DNA of 64,000 nt. It comes from Exobasidium rhododendri. Taxonomy: Eukaryota > Basidiomycota > Exobasidiomycetes > Exobasidiales > Exobasidiaceae. A program made the position numbers and the translations under genes. The DNA lies in contig CP110630.1 of the NCBI GenBank assembly GCA_026210745.1, positions 5,332,001 through 5,396,000 on the forward strand. Direction: 5' to 3'. Below are positions 21,738-33,600 of this stretch, piece after piece. Position 1 is the stretch's first letter. Each line of letters opens with the position of its first letter. Under the pieces are notes generated by a model that saw only the letters and a program-made list of their open reading frames with translations, was not told the origin of the DNA and ran no database searches.

Positions 21738-22110
21738 TCCTTTTTTCCCTTGTCACCCAACTACTTGTCCTACATTTGAGAGCATGCCCGTACTTGCACT
21801 GCATAAGAGAGCATGCTCGCCCTTTACGATCCTTTGCTTGCAAGTCTGCAACACAAGTTCACCTGTAATTGTATAGACAGCATCACCACAGTTTGAATTC
21901 TATTGCAAAAGCAACATCATAGTCCAAGAGATGCGTTGACCAGCCAAAAGTCGCGACGCTCCACTTTCACAAGTAGGAGGCTACGCGGCTGCACTAAGAG
22001 CACTCTGCATCCTCATTACTTCTACCTCTGTATTCGACGCCGGATTGTCTTGCTTGTAGCGCAGCTGGGACTTGGCTTTGCTGCAGAGAAAAAGTGGCCT
22101 AGCTTGCGCT
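21738..22110. other. Intergenic region between SET1 and the hydrolase gene
   Basis: These 373 nt lie between two genes on the same strand. They should contain the SET1 3' UTR and the hydrolase promoter. GAGAGCATGC-type sequence appears twice (about 21778 and 21807) as a short direct repeat. No gene is seen. Confidence 0.5.
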
Positions 22111-25100
22111 ATGGCTCCTTCTTCTTCTTCAAAACCAGACCAGCCCAATCGCAGCATACCTACAGATAGCCTTCAACCACCCTCGCAATCTCCCTCTGGA
22201 TCGTCAAGACCCCGATCTATCCTGAATATTTCCAGATCTTCAGCTCTTTCACCCTCCATCAGTGCTAATACTCCACTGAATCAGCTGTCGACTAGCCCAT
22301 CTAATCATTCTGTCATCAGCAATGCTACAGGGAGCCAGAGTAATTACAGCAGTGCTTTACATCGATTGAAACGAGTAGCGAGTAATGCCAGCATAGCAAG
22401 TAGTAGCATCATCAATCAGCAAAGGACAGGCGAAGTAGTTCCAAAGCGTGATGATAGAAAGGCCAGTGTGATATCTGAAATGGTGGAGAGTGAATTTGCA
22501 GTACAAGCGAAAGAAGGAAAGTCCAGCACTTTGGCACCTCCTATTCCCGAGTCTCGTGAATCGTCAGTCGAATCTCGCACCAACACAATTGTGAAGAGGC
22601 CAAGATCTCCTCAGATTACTAGTGAGAATTCTGCGACAAAGCAAGCTAGACGGAGGACTTGGTTCGGCTTTGGAGCTGAGGTAGATGAGGAAGAGGATGT
22701 CATTATGACGAATGATGATGCCAAGGGAGGCCGAGAGGAAACACAAAGCAGTCAAGGTAGCAAAGATCAAGCTGCGGGACTGAAAGACGATGCAGCCGAC
22801 AAAGATACAGAAATGAAAGGCGCCGGAAAAGAGCCAGAGCAGGCGATCGTAGCAGCCAAAAGCTGGATGTCATGGCGCTCTCCAGAAGATATCAACAACA
22901 CAACCGGAAATGACATGGAGCAAGTGCCCTCCTATGCAGATACTATTCGCCGATATGTCAGCGGGGAAGGTGTTCAGACGGGTGCTTGGAGTGGGTGGCC
23001 GATTTGGAGGACGGAGACCGCACTACAAGCCAGTCAAGACAAATCCCTAGAACCAGGAAAGTCAATGCCTGAGGAAGGAGAGCCAGTCGCGGCGGTGCAT
23101 GCAGAGGAAGGCAGGAAAGAAGAGGTGGTAGCTAGTACGCCTCAGCCGACCTCACTAAATCGCTGGTGGCCAGTATGGGGAGGAGATGGGAGGAAAGAAG
23201 ACGAGATCAAACCAGCTTCGACGCCAGCAGAACAGGTCAAAGCAGATGCGTTGACTAGATTGGGTGCAAGGGAAGCAGTGTTAAATGAGGCCACTCGATC
23301 GACCTGGATCAACTATTTCAGTAGTCGATCTGCTTTGCCTGTCTCCGAGATGAAGGACCGAGACCGGGGGCCTGAGGTGATGAGAATTGACTCGCAACCT
23401 CCTGCTCAACCTTCAGGCTCTGTCTCACAGAGCGTAATTGGTCCATCGACTACCAAGGGCAGCAAAGCCAAAGATAAGGAAGCTAGTAAAGAGGGAAAGC
23501 TTGCTGTAGAGGGAAAGGTGGACAGTAAGCGGTCAAGCTTGGAGAAGGCTAGGCTGGACCCTGCTCCTCCCGCAAGTCGACCAAGCACGCCTTTGACGGG
23601 TGACAAGGAAAAGGCTCGACGGGTGATCGAGGCAGCCGCTGTCGCCAAGGGCAAGAAAGGTGACATGGCAAAGGGCCTGCCGACACCAAATCTGCTGCTA
23701 CCATCCTTTGAAGACACGTTCACCACTCTTCCCCGCTCTTTGGCTCCGAGTAAAGGCATGCTGGAGAAGACGCTATCGTACTTGTTCAGCAGATCGTCCG
23801 AGGAGAAGGGGAAAAGCACAGCAAGAAAGTCCTCGCTCTTGAGTGTTGGTCGTAGCAGCAGGGGTAATGAAGAAGATCAAGCAGAACAGGACTCTCAGAC
23901 TAGGCTACCAAGGATGTGGACAGTGATGGGAGACAAGGAACGCACTCAGACGAGGGGATGCAAAGGGGTGCAAAGAGTGACGATCATCGGTGTCCACGGG
24001 TGGTTCAGTCAAGGTCCGTTGCGTAATCTCTTTGGCGAACCGACGGGAACATCGATCAAGTTTGCGACAATGATGGGCAATGCAGTCAAGAAGCACTTCC
24101 AAGAGGCAGGTCAGACTTTGAAGGACGAAAACTTGAACATCATTGCACTGGAAGCGGATGGGCAGGTATCGGATCGGGTCAACAAGTACGTAAATGTGGG
24201 CGATCTTGTCTGTGGTCGTCTTTCTGACTGACACTGCCACTCTCCCCTCAGGTCCTTTTCGACTCTTTTGAACAACCCAAAGTGGCTCACCGATCTCCTC
24301 TCTTCAGACGCCGTCTTTCTTGCCGCTCACTCGCAAGGGTCTGTGGTGGCCACTCATTTACTGGCCAGGCTCATTGAACAGCGTCATCTAGACCCTCGAC
24401 GAACGAAGATCGCCCTTCTTGCCATGTGCGGCATACACCACGGACCGTTCACGCACTTGAGGAGCTCGGTGGCAAGCTACTACCTCAACACGTTCGAGAC
24501 ACCAGCAGCAAGAGAGCTATTTGAATTCCAGAATAGTAAATCGCCCGTGTCGATGATGTATGCGGCCGCCCTACGGATCGTCATCAATGCGGGAGTAAAG
24601 CTGGTCTACGTTGCCTCGATGGATGATCAAGTAGTACCACTCTACAGCGCCCTCAACGCTTCCGCATCGCACCCCTCCATCCTACGAGCCATCTTCTGCG
24701 ACGGCGCAGCTTTTCCCAGAATAGACTTTCTCACCAACTTGCTTTCCTTTTGTGTTGCTGTTCGTAACGCAGGCTTGTCCGATCACAACCTCCTGACCCT
24801 ACTCTCCGCGTCAGTCGCTGGGAGTCTATATGGAGGAGCAGGCCATTCGATCGTCTATGAGGAACCTCAAGTATATTCCTTGGCAGTGCGCTATCTGATG
24901 GAGGTCACTGCACCAAACTCATATCCGACCACCAAGTCGAGCGATTCCACTACTGGACCTCCTAGACTCTTGCTAGAGCCTTTTTCTACCGCGGACAGCA
25001 CAAAGTGGAACAGCAACCCTTTTGCACTGCCTTGGAGTCTGAGAGGCCTCTTGGAAGATGAGGTTGTTCGAAAATACTTTGACGCCGTCATCGACAAGCT

Positions 25101-25306
25101 GATTGGCGATTACAACAACTGGACTCCACAGACAAAGACGCTGAAAGATAGTGAGTGAATGAATCGGCCAGGGGAGCTCTTTGTTTCTTTTCGCCCTTTT
25201 CTGACGGCCTTCCACCTTTCTCACAGTTCAATTCCGACTCGAGCCAATGCGACTCATCTCTAGAAGATCGTCGTCCCCACCAGCCCCTTCGACATCCAAG
25301 CTGTAA
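22111..25306 (+). CDS. Large alpha/beta-hydrolase-fold protein
   Basis: The C-terminal part has lipase/esterase-type catalytic features; substrate unknown. Exons: 22111-24185, 24252-25150, 25227-25306 (1017 aa). Residues 1-620 are Ser/Pro/Lys-rich and disordered, with three short Trp-containing segments (SWMSWRS, WSGWPIWR, RWWPVWGG) that resemble each other. The hydrolase domain begins near VTIIGVHGWFSQG, whose HGW could form the oxyanion loop. The nucleophile motif is AHSQGS, an A-x-S-x-G variant of the usual G-x-S-x-G. Candidate acid and His are the Asp of SMDDQVVP and the His of GAGHSIVYEE. The last exon is only 80 nt and adds an Arg/Ser/Pro tail. ATG 22111 is the first Met in frame. It converges on SWP1. 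Confidence 0.75.
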
Positions 25307-25320
25307 CACATAATACACCC

Positions 25321-25340
25321 TCTCTCTCTCTCTCTCTCTC
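25321..25340 (+). repeat. (TC)10 microsatellite
   Basis: A perfect dinucleotide run lies 15 nt after the hydrolase stop codon, within its probable 3' UTR and in the 185-nt convergent gap to SWP1. Confidence 0.95.
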
Positions 25341-25491
25341 CATCATGTACTGTACTTTTCATTCATCAGCTATGCGCCCCCTTCTGCCTCTCGCTTCGCC
25401 TTCCCTCCCGGCCCGTCTTCCTTCGTTAGATGTGTAATTGTAATGCGATTTATCTTTTGAGTGGATACAATGCTATTGACGAGTAGGTGTG

Positions 25492-26632
25492 CTACGTTTG
25501 CTTTCCCAGCCTCACCCTTCTCATTTCGCTTAGGGCCGTCCTGCCGACAAAGATGTTGACTGTTCCTAGCGTCAAGAGCCAGGGCATCATCCGGAACAAG
25601 GTGAAGCCTCCTCCAATCCAGTAGAGTAAGGCCAAGACCTCGAGCGAGCAGAGAGACACCAGGAAGGGTGCGGTTGCTACTGAGGGCGAACGCATCGAAA
25701 GTGAAGGCATAATCAACGAGATCTGCAGATAAGGGAACGGGTCTACGTGAGTCAAGGAAAGTATTCAGGTTGTTCTTTCGGATTGCAAAACGTACCAAGG
25801 TCGCCAAGACTGCAGAAGGGAGAGCAAGAGTGATGGCTGCCGCAACAACGGAGACAATCTTGGGGGGCATTTGATCTGCAGCGGGAACGTTGAATGTATG
25901 CCTTCGTTCGATCCTCCTTCCAAATCCTTGCGCAACCTCTTGCTTCTCGCGCGCACTAAGCACTGTTCTTGAGTCTGACGAAGAGCTAGGCATCGCAAGC
26001 TGCACCAAGGGAAGATTTATGATCTCTGTGTCTCCAAAGGATGCAATTAGAAGAGACACCTGTACTAATCCACTGCCCTTTGCAAGCACCGGGGGTAAGC
26101 GATCCATCCGCTAAAAAATGTACAAAGAAGGTTGTAGAGGCAAGGAAAGAGATGCTTAGATACCGAAGAGACATGGTACTACCAGAGCACTTGTCAACAC
26201 TCACCTGATTCCAGGATGCTTTCCCTGAGCTTGGCTTGATTGAGACTGTGCTCGAGGTTACATGCAGAGGATTCTGAACGTCCTGCATAGAGACGGAGAC
26301 TTGGTGTGGCAGCTCGTCCGCCTTGATCTTCTCGCCAGCACTGCTCTGCAAGGAAAATGACAGTCTCAGAACTTCATCTGAGCTGATCTCAAAGGGTGAT
26401 TCGATCGAAGGTGACCGTGTCGAAGTAAAGCTGGAGGTGAGGTGCAAAGATCAGGCAGAGTCGCGACAATTTACACTCGCAAACGTGTTGTCACTCACCT
26501 CTCTGCTACTCTCGCAGAGCCATCAATGGATGAGATTGTAAGCTTAGCTCCTTCCAGTGACCAATTTGAGGCTGCTATTGAGCCGCCGATGAGTGCGACC
26601 AAGGGCAGTACTATGAGCGACAGGCGGACCAT
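25492..26632 (-). CDS. SWP1: Oligosaccharyltransferase subunit SWP1 / ribophorin II
   Basis: SWP1 is a membrane subunit of the oligosaccharyltransferase that attaches N-glycans to nascent proteins in the ER. Exons: 26632-26499, 26430-26205, 26110-25796, 25722-25492 (301 aa, close to yeast Swp1). An N-terminal signal peptide (VRLSLIVLPLVALIGGSIAA) is followed by a lumenal beta-rich domain. Before the membrane part comes the family hallmark of a RRHTF-type segment and P-x-x-x-S. Then come three hydrophobic helices: one around VVAAAITLALPSAVLATL, one ending in ALLYWIGGGF, which matches the conserved E-x-L-x-x-x-YW helix, and a last one (LLTLGTVNIFVG) before a basic cytosolic tail ending RLGKQT. 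The start is the Met before the signal peptide. It is divergent from the serine-rich gene at 26878. Confidence 0.85.
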
Positions 26633-26877
26633 CGTGTGTGTGGAAGGGCGATCAGGCCGAGAAGGAAGTATCAAAAGAAGGTAGAGCGCCGACTCACCCC
26701 TTCCAGCGATCTCGTGGTCGCGTGGCCACAAGTGCACAGGCCATCCCGTCTAAAAGGCGCGGCTCTAAAATTTCCATCATTTAGACCTCTTAGTCAAGCT
26801 GCGATAAAAAGTGCAACATCTTTCGACGCTCCCTCCGTCAGCACGAATCAACACTTGCTTCCGATACAGGACAGGTC

Positions 26878-29550
26878 ATGACATCTACGTCTGGCTTTTC
26901 CAAGCGAAGTCTCGGTGACCGGTTTCACCTGAAGAAGCTCAGCTCGAGAGACGCTGGCTCTTTGCCTTCTTCCTACGCCTTCGACCCCGATTCTTCTTTT
27001 GCATCCTCAAGCACGCCAGACTCCTCGCAAGAGGACGTCAATAGCCAGACTTCGAAGACCAACAAAAGTAGCTTGAGTGCATTTGGTGCCAGGGTAAGAT
27101 CAATTTCTTCCACCGGGAAGAAGGGCAGCATTACCGAAAAGAAAAGTTCGACCTTCTCTCTGTCTAAATCACCTGCCAGCCGATCTAAGATCTCGCTCGT
27201 CGAAGAAGGGGAGAAGAGCGTCCATTCTAAGTCCAAGCATTTGGATTCGAAGGGGCAGAGGCCTAAGTCAGAAGCTTTCGGCTTGCCGTCACCTAATACG
27301 CTTTTATTGCAAGGCAATACATCTGCAGTTGATGTCGCGGCAGAGGAGGAACCAATCGAACAACAAAAGCAGAGCACACGAAGACCCCGATTGTCAGTCT
27401 CGGGTCTATCAAGCCACTTTACAAGAACTTCTTCAAACTCTTCTCCCACTCCAATAGCTCGTCCTGTCCTAGTGGAAGCTAATTCCGGTCAAGGAGAATT
27501 CAATTTACGATCCTTTCGCAATGTTCGAAGGCAGCCTTCCACCAGCTCCTTTTTCGTACCTTCAGACTCTAATCAAGCACTCGGCCCTACATCCTCAGCA
27601 GCAGGTTATCTTACGACTCCTGCACCTCCTACAAGACAAGATAGCTTCAAGTCAGCGGAAGAATTCTTCACGCCATCAGAAGAGCGATCGTTCTTGATAG
27701 GAGATGCACAAAGCCACTTTTCAGCAACAGAGAGTCAGCATCCCGATGTATCTCCGACAGGAAGCAAGGTGAACAGTCCCCGCAGTGAAGCGGTTCGTGT
27801 GATGGGAGGATCTATATCTGCAGGAAAGTTCCGCATGAATAGAACTTCTTCGAGAAACCTAGACGATGGAGCATCGAGTCCTGCCTTTCGCAGTGGAACG
27901 CTGACACCCACCGAAGGATACGGCTTACAGAGAACGAGTCGACCTGCTAGTCCCTTTATGCATATTTCTGGCAATCCTAGCGATACACTTGCGGCCTTAG
28001 AAGCCGACCTAGCCAAAGGAAGGACCACGCCGTTGATGTTGTTCTCTCAGGGGGAGGATACACGAAGGTTCGGTCAGGGAAATGAACGGTCCCTTGCAGA
28101 AGGCTCCTCTCATCGTAAGGCGGACAACAAGGAAAGCTCCTATTTCAATCGTATTCCAGGACAAGAAAGGATCTTTGACTCGCCAAGAGGAGCATCAAAC
28201 AACTTTAAGGAGAATGGTGCTTCCAATTCCAATCATGACAGAACTCATCATATCACGCCTCCCAAGCTTCCATGGTTGACAGACGACAGGGGAAGCAAAA
28301 GTAGTGACAGACGTCGATTCTCCTCTTCAAGCTACGCCAGACATGACACTCTTGCAATATCATCTACTGCTCTTCGACTCGCTACTAGGACTGACGGGCT
28401 CATTCCTTCTTACTTTGACGACAAGCAGCAGAGTGATGGACCTCGCACGCCTCTCGTCCACTCTCATGACCTCGCTTCTGCCTTACAAGTCTCGCCTACC
28501 CACCACATTTTCTCCTCTTCACCACCGGATATACAGCCCAAATCTCCTCTATCTCGAACGCTAGCGGAAGATGCAGGGGTCTTTCCACGACATCGACATG
28601 GCCATGAGACGATCGATAGCAGAAATCACGATATAAAGAGACTGAGCGGAAATGGTGAAGGCGTCCATCGAAGGGGAGAGTCCACTCCTCTGGATTACAA
28701 GACAGCCTCTACGCCGTGGCCTCACCATCGACGAACGTCCTCAGTCGCTGCATCTCAAGCTTCTACGCATTCCTCTTCGATTCCCGCTCCACCGCCAGTC
28801 CCGTCTAAGGCGGACGAGCTGCTTTCTTTTCACAAGAGACAAGCTGCGTCCTTATCGGCAACTCAGAGTCAGGATGAAATTCAACCCATTCATTTTCACC
28901 GCATTGCCTGGCCTTCTCCCCCGTGCGTCAAGATGTCTTACTTTTCTCAATTGACTGCTTTGCATCAGCATAGTCTTTTCGAGCAACATCGCAAAGCCGC
29001 TCAATATGCTTTGGCAGAATACCTTCGCTTGATGGCTGGTGTAGTGCCTACTGAAGCGATGACACAGCCTGGGCCTCTCTTCGGCACGGAGGGTAATTTC
29101 GCTCCCTTTGATTCTGATCGACTACGATCGGCGGATGCAGGTGACCGACATGTTCGAAGTCGAAGTATCAGTGTGCCAGGTCTTCATGGAGGCAGTCACA
29201 ATCAGAGGCGTCGACCGACTGCCTCTACTTCTCCGGTCACTGTACCAGTGCCACCTCTACCCACCTTCGAAGTACTCGAAAAGATGGAAGGGAAAGCGCA
29301 AAGTGGCCGTTTCGGCAGTAACACTCTACGCAATTCAGCATCCTCAGCTGAGGTGACTTCTCTTCCCACAAACGACAGCGTCTCGAAAGGCGTCAATCGA
29401 AGACCCAGTGCCAAGTTCATGTACCCTCAGCACACAACGAAAGCTCCTAATGAGGCACTTGATGGTCCTGGCAAGCCACCATCTGCCTCTCCTGCCGATC
29501 AAGTTTCCAGCACCGATCCCCTTCGCCAACCAAGCGTCGGTCTTCTATAG
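26878..29550 (+). CDS. Serine-rich disordered protein of unknown function (890 aa)
   Basis: I do not recognise this protein. It is one uninterrupted frame with an ATG right after a short leader. Nearly all of it is disordered and rich in Ser, Thr, Pro and Arg, with many S-P and R-x-x-S sites that suit phosphorylation. One more ordered segment lies around residues 670-730: an IHFHRIAWPSPP strand followed by a helix (SYFSQLTALHQHSLFEQHRKAA, then ALAEYLRLMAGVV). That segment is the best handle for a homology search. There is no signal peptide or transmembrane helix. It shares a 245-nt divergent promoter with SWP1. Such proteins are often signalling scaffolds or polarity factors, but nothing here shows that. 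Confidence 0.8.
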   Translation: MTSTSGFSKRSLGDRFHLKKLSSRDAGSLPSSYAFDPDSSFASSSTPDSSQEDVNSQTSKTNKSSLSAFGARVRSISSTGKKGSITEKKSSTFSLSKSPASRSKISLVEEGEKSVHSKSKHLDSKGQRPKSEAFGLPSPNTLLLQGNTSAVDVAAEEEPIEQQKQSTRRPRLSVSGLSSHFTRTSSNSSPTPIARPVLVEANSGQGEFNLRSFRNVRRQPSTSSFFVPSDSNQALGPTSSAAGYLTTPAPPTRQDSFKSAEEFFTPSEERSFLIGDAQSHFSATESQHPDVSPTGSKVNSPRSEAVRVMGGSISAGKFRMNRTSSRNLDDGASSPAFRSGTLTPTEGYGLQRTSRPASPFMHISGNPSDTLAALEADLAKGRTTPLMLFSQGEDTRRFGQGNERSLAEGSSHRKADNKESSYFNRIPGQERIFDSPRGASNNFKENGASNSNHDRTHHITPPKLPWLTDDRGSKSSDRRRFSSSSYARHDTLAISSTALRLATRTDGLIPSYFDDKQQSDGPRTPLVHSHDLASALQVSPTHHIFSSSPPDIQPKSPLSRTLAEDAGVFPRHRHGHETIDSRNHDIKRLSGNGEGVHRRGESTPLDYKTASTPWPHHRRTSSVAASQASTHSSSIPAPPPVPSKADELLSFHKRQAASLSATQSQDEIQPIHFHRIAWPSPPCVKMSYFSQLTALHQHSLFEQHRKAAQYALAEYLRLMAGVVPTEAMTQPGPLFGTEGNFAPFDSDRLRSADAGDRHVRSRSISVPGLHGGSHNQRRRPTASTSPVTVPVPPLPTFEVLEKMEGKAQSGRFGSNTLRNSASSAEVTSLPTNDSVSKGVNRRPSAKFMYPQHTTKAPNEALDGPGKPPSASPADQVSSTDPLRQPSVGLL

Positions 29551-30628
29551 TCATCTCCCTCTCTTCTATCTATTTCTCTCTTTTTCGGTCACGCTCTCGT
29601 TAGCAACTGTCGTCTGCAACTGTATTACAATTTCGAGAAACATCCCCTTCCCCCCAGCATTATCCCCCCTCCCATCACTTGCTCCATGTATACCTCACCT
29701 CGTCGAAGCCAAGTGTACTTCTTCACGCATCCTTTACCCAATTCAATGGTCGCAATGATTGCGATGCTGCATTCCCTCACCATCAGACTCAAGTTTTCCC
29801 CTTCATGTAGCACTTACCCCTTTCTCTTGGCGGAAGAGAAGGAATCATGAGCTAGTGGAGAATCTATAAAGAGAGTTGTACTACTTTTTTTTTAGCTCGC
29901 GCGTAGGTCCAAGACTGCTCTCCTGCCGTCTCCTTGAATTGAACTATTTATAATTTTATTTTTGGAAACGCTTAAATGTCACAGTATCTACCTATGAATG
30001 TGGTGTACAGTAGTCTGGAAATAACTATCCTCTCTGGTGTGCGTATATCTCAGGCACTGGGTGTAGAGGGGAACGGACGAGAGAGAGAGAGAGAGGGTGT
30101 CGTATTAAACTTTCCTGCCGTAGCCTGCTTCCACCCGCCATACCATTTCCTCTCCACCAGATCTGCATACATTGGAGAGCGACTGAAGTGCTTCCTCATC
30201 CAGGATTCCCCTAACGAAAAACGCTCCTTATAAGTAGAAAGACATAGACGTCTGCGAGCTGCCTGCTGGTCGTGTACGCTCTTCTTTTCGCGCTTGCCAG
30301 AATCCTGCGCGTAAAACAGGCAGGTTTGACCGACCAAGCTCAGCTTCGAGAAGCATCATCCTTCGAGCACAAGGTCTCAAGCTCCTTTTCTTGAATCCCT
30401 ACTGGCCTGCTCTCATCTGCTCTTCATCCTTGTAGCACACATCACTTCGCTGGCCGACGATCAAAGCACACGTACCACAACGTGTGGCCCCCTCTCCGCC
30501 TTATTCCCTCGATCGCGTCCTGACGAGCTACTTCGGAAGAGAGCAGCGCCCCCCTGTCCTTGATGGCCAGGACTTGGAATTGAGAGGGATTCTGAAGTAG
30601 ATTTACATCTTGGGCTGGTCCGATCATC
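29551..30628. promoter_or_regulatory. Long region upstream of the flippase gene
   Basis: This 1078-nt gap lies between two same-strand genes. It contains a T-run (about 29884-29893), a (GA)8 microsatellite (30079-30095), a TATAAG box at 30229-30234 and a six-codon upstream ORF at 30563-30583. No larger gene is supported. Confidence 0.5.
30563..30583 (+). promoter_or_regulatory. Candidate upstream ORF (6 codons) before the flippase
   Basis: ATG GCC AGG ACT TGG AAT TGA lies 45 nt before the flippase start. If the transcript begins at or near the TATAAG at 30229, this uORF is in the 5' leader and could dampen translation. The transcript start is not known. Confidence 0.4.
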
Positions 30629-33600
30629 ATGGTCTTCGGCATTCACAGCGGTAAAGCTGCACCTCAATTGGACGAAAATGGCCACTTTTATGACCCTAAC
30701 ATGTCGAGCACCTACGATTCTGGACCGGCAGACCGGAATTACATTTCAGATCCTACGAATGCGGAGTATGATCCCGGCATTGATCCTAACCTGCAGCTTA
30801 GAACGGTCAGGACAGCGGCTGAGAGCATTGCGGAAAGTCATCGGAGTGAAGCCAGAAGGGAGTCCAGAGCCAAAGCAAAGAGAAAGGCTAGCATCCTTGG
30901 CAGACTGGGCAGAGGTAGAACATTGAAAAGGAAGGAGACCCAAAAGCGGACCAATGGTGCGAGCGGAATAGCAGCATTGGTTCATGATGATCTGGCTAGA
31001 ATTCGTGAAGCAAACGAAGTGCATCTTACAGGAGCTGATGGTTCCGGGGGCGAAGGTGTCGGTGTCGCCTTTGATAGCGCACAGCAGTACACCACTCCCC
31101 TGTCTGCCACAGCTGACGATCAGTTGACAGCAGAGAACGAAGCGGAGAAAGAGGCTAGCTCGGCAGGGATCGTACTGGACCAGGGGATCAAGAAGGCTAA
31201 GAAGACTCCTGCGAAGCGGAGAAACGTCTATCTCAACATTGCGCCAACATCACCGAATGAAGTCAAGAAGAACGGCGATCCGCTTGCCAGGTACCCAAGG
31301 AATAAAGTACGGACGAGCAAGTATACTTTTGTGACCTTTCTACCTCGCTTTCTCTCGGAACAATTCCGACGTCTGGCCAACATTTACTTTCTAGTGTTGG
31401 TACTTTTGCAAACATCCAGTCTATTCGGTGCAACGGTGCCTCAGATTGCAATGCTTCCTCTAGTGGCCATTTTGACCATTACTGCTATCAAGGATGGCGT
31501 GGAGGACTACCGCCGGCACATCCTGGACAACCAAGTGAACAATTCGGCAGTCACCAGATTAGGAAATTGGCGAAACGTGAACCAACCGACAGATACGAGA
31601 ACCTGGATAGAGAAATTGACTGGTCGGGGTGGAACGATGAAGGTATCACGAGGAGTGAAGAAGCTTCGAGAGAAGGAGGATGCCATTGGTATGAAACCTG
31701 TTGGCGGTGGCATGGATAGCATTGGAAAGAATGAAGTCTATTCGGGCGGGGAGAGCATGGAGAGAACGTTTACCAGTCAAACGGGCGACGACAGCATTGC
31801 CAGCGGATACGGCAACCACCTGGAAACGATTGCTTCCGAAAGTGAACATGGAGCGAGTGTAGCAGGCAAGAGCATACTCAGTAGGAACGGAAGTACCAAC
31901 GCTCTGCTTGTTGGCAGCACGACCAGTTTTGCGCCTACAACGAGAGCCAGCCTTCCTGACGGAGATGGCGTGGTCGATTATCGCAGACACACGCCGGGCA
32001 CCGGTCGATGGGAACGGACGCTGTGGAAGAAACTAGAGGTGGGCGATGTCATCTTCTTGCGAGAGAATGATCAAGTGCCTGCTGATATCGTCGTACTGAA
32101 TTCGTCGGATCCGGACGGCAATGCGTTTGTAGAGACGAAGAATCTGGATGGAGAGACGAACCTTAAGGTCAAAAAGTGTCTCAAGGCTACCATGGGAATT
32201 CAAACGGAAGAAGATGTGGAACACGCTCGCTTCGTCATTGACTGTGAACCACCTCATGCGAACCTTTACTCCTTCAATGCTCTGCTGAAGTTTGAGAGGC
32301 AGACGACGAACATAACTTCTTTCACAAAAGACAGCGAAGACCTACACACCGGCGACTCTTTTGGCGCAACGAGCAGCGCTGCCAGTGCGAATGCTTCCAC
32401 AAAGATGGAACCAGTGACGGCAAACGAGTTGTTACTGCGAGGCTGTGCGCTGAGAAACACCGAATGGGTGATTGGAATCGTCGTCTTTACAGGCAGCGAT
32501 ACCAAGATCATGCTCAATGGAGGAGAGACGCCGTCGAAGCGATCAAAGATTGAAAAGGAAACAAACGTCAACGTTGCAGTGAACTTTCTCATACTGTTGC
32601 TCATGTGCACGGCGTGTGCAGTCATCGGTGGGATCATCCTCAACTTTGACGATACGAGCAGGGACTACTACGAAGTGGGCGCAGAGGACAGCACGAGCAA
32701 CATCATCAATGCTTTGATCATCTTTGGGTCTTGCATGGTGCTTTATCAGAACATTGTGCCTGTATCGCTCTACATCAGTATCGAATTGACCAAGACGATC
32801 TCCGCATTCTTCATCTATCAAGACATCGACATGTACTACGAGCCACTCGATCTTCCCTGTGTTCCCAAGACGTGGGGGATCGTGGATGATCTCGGCCAAA
32901 TCGAGTACATCTTCTCCGACAAGACGGGCACCCTGACGCAGAATGTCATGGAATTCAAAAAGTGTTCCATCAACGGCGTCTCGTACGGGGAAGGAATAAC
33001 AGAGGCGATGATGGGGGCAATGAAGAGACAGGGCAAGGACACGTCGTCCAGCGCCGATCCCGAAGCGCAGCACGTCCAGATTGAGAGTCAAAAGCAAGAA
33101 ATGATTGCGAAGTTGAATCAGACATTCAAGAATCGATACCTGCGTCCGGAGCAGTTGACGCTCATCTCCCCACACTTGTCTCAAGCAATTGCGTCTCAGA
33201 GTGATTTGACTCAAAGAAGAAACGTGATTGCCTTCTTTCGCGCTCTCGCACTCTGTCACACGGCTTTGGCAGATCGAGCGGACACGGGGAATGCCTTTGC
33301 TATCGAGTACAAAGCACAAAGTCCGGATGAAGCTGCGTTGGTCAGTGCTGCCAGAGACGTGGGGGCCGTCTTCCTGAACAAGAATAACAACGTCATTGAC
33401 GTGGAGATCATGGGACAGCCAGAAAGATACACTCCCCTAAAGGTGCTGGAGTTCAACAGTACGCGAAAGAGGATGAGTGTGATTGTTCGAGATGCACAAG
33501 GAAGGCTGCTTATGATCTGCAAAGGAGCTGATTCGGTCATCTATCAAAGGCTGCGAAAGGACCACCCAGAAGAGTTGAAGCAGTCTACTCAAAGGGATCT

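Noticed and set aside
32543-33319. Reverse-strand ORF of 258 codons
   Set aside because: It is fully inside the flippase frame on the other strand, whose motifs are unambiguous.
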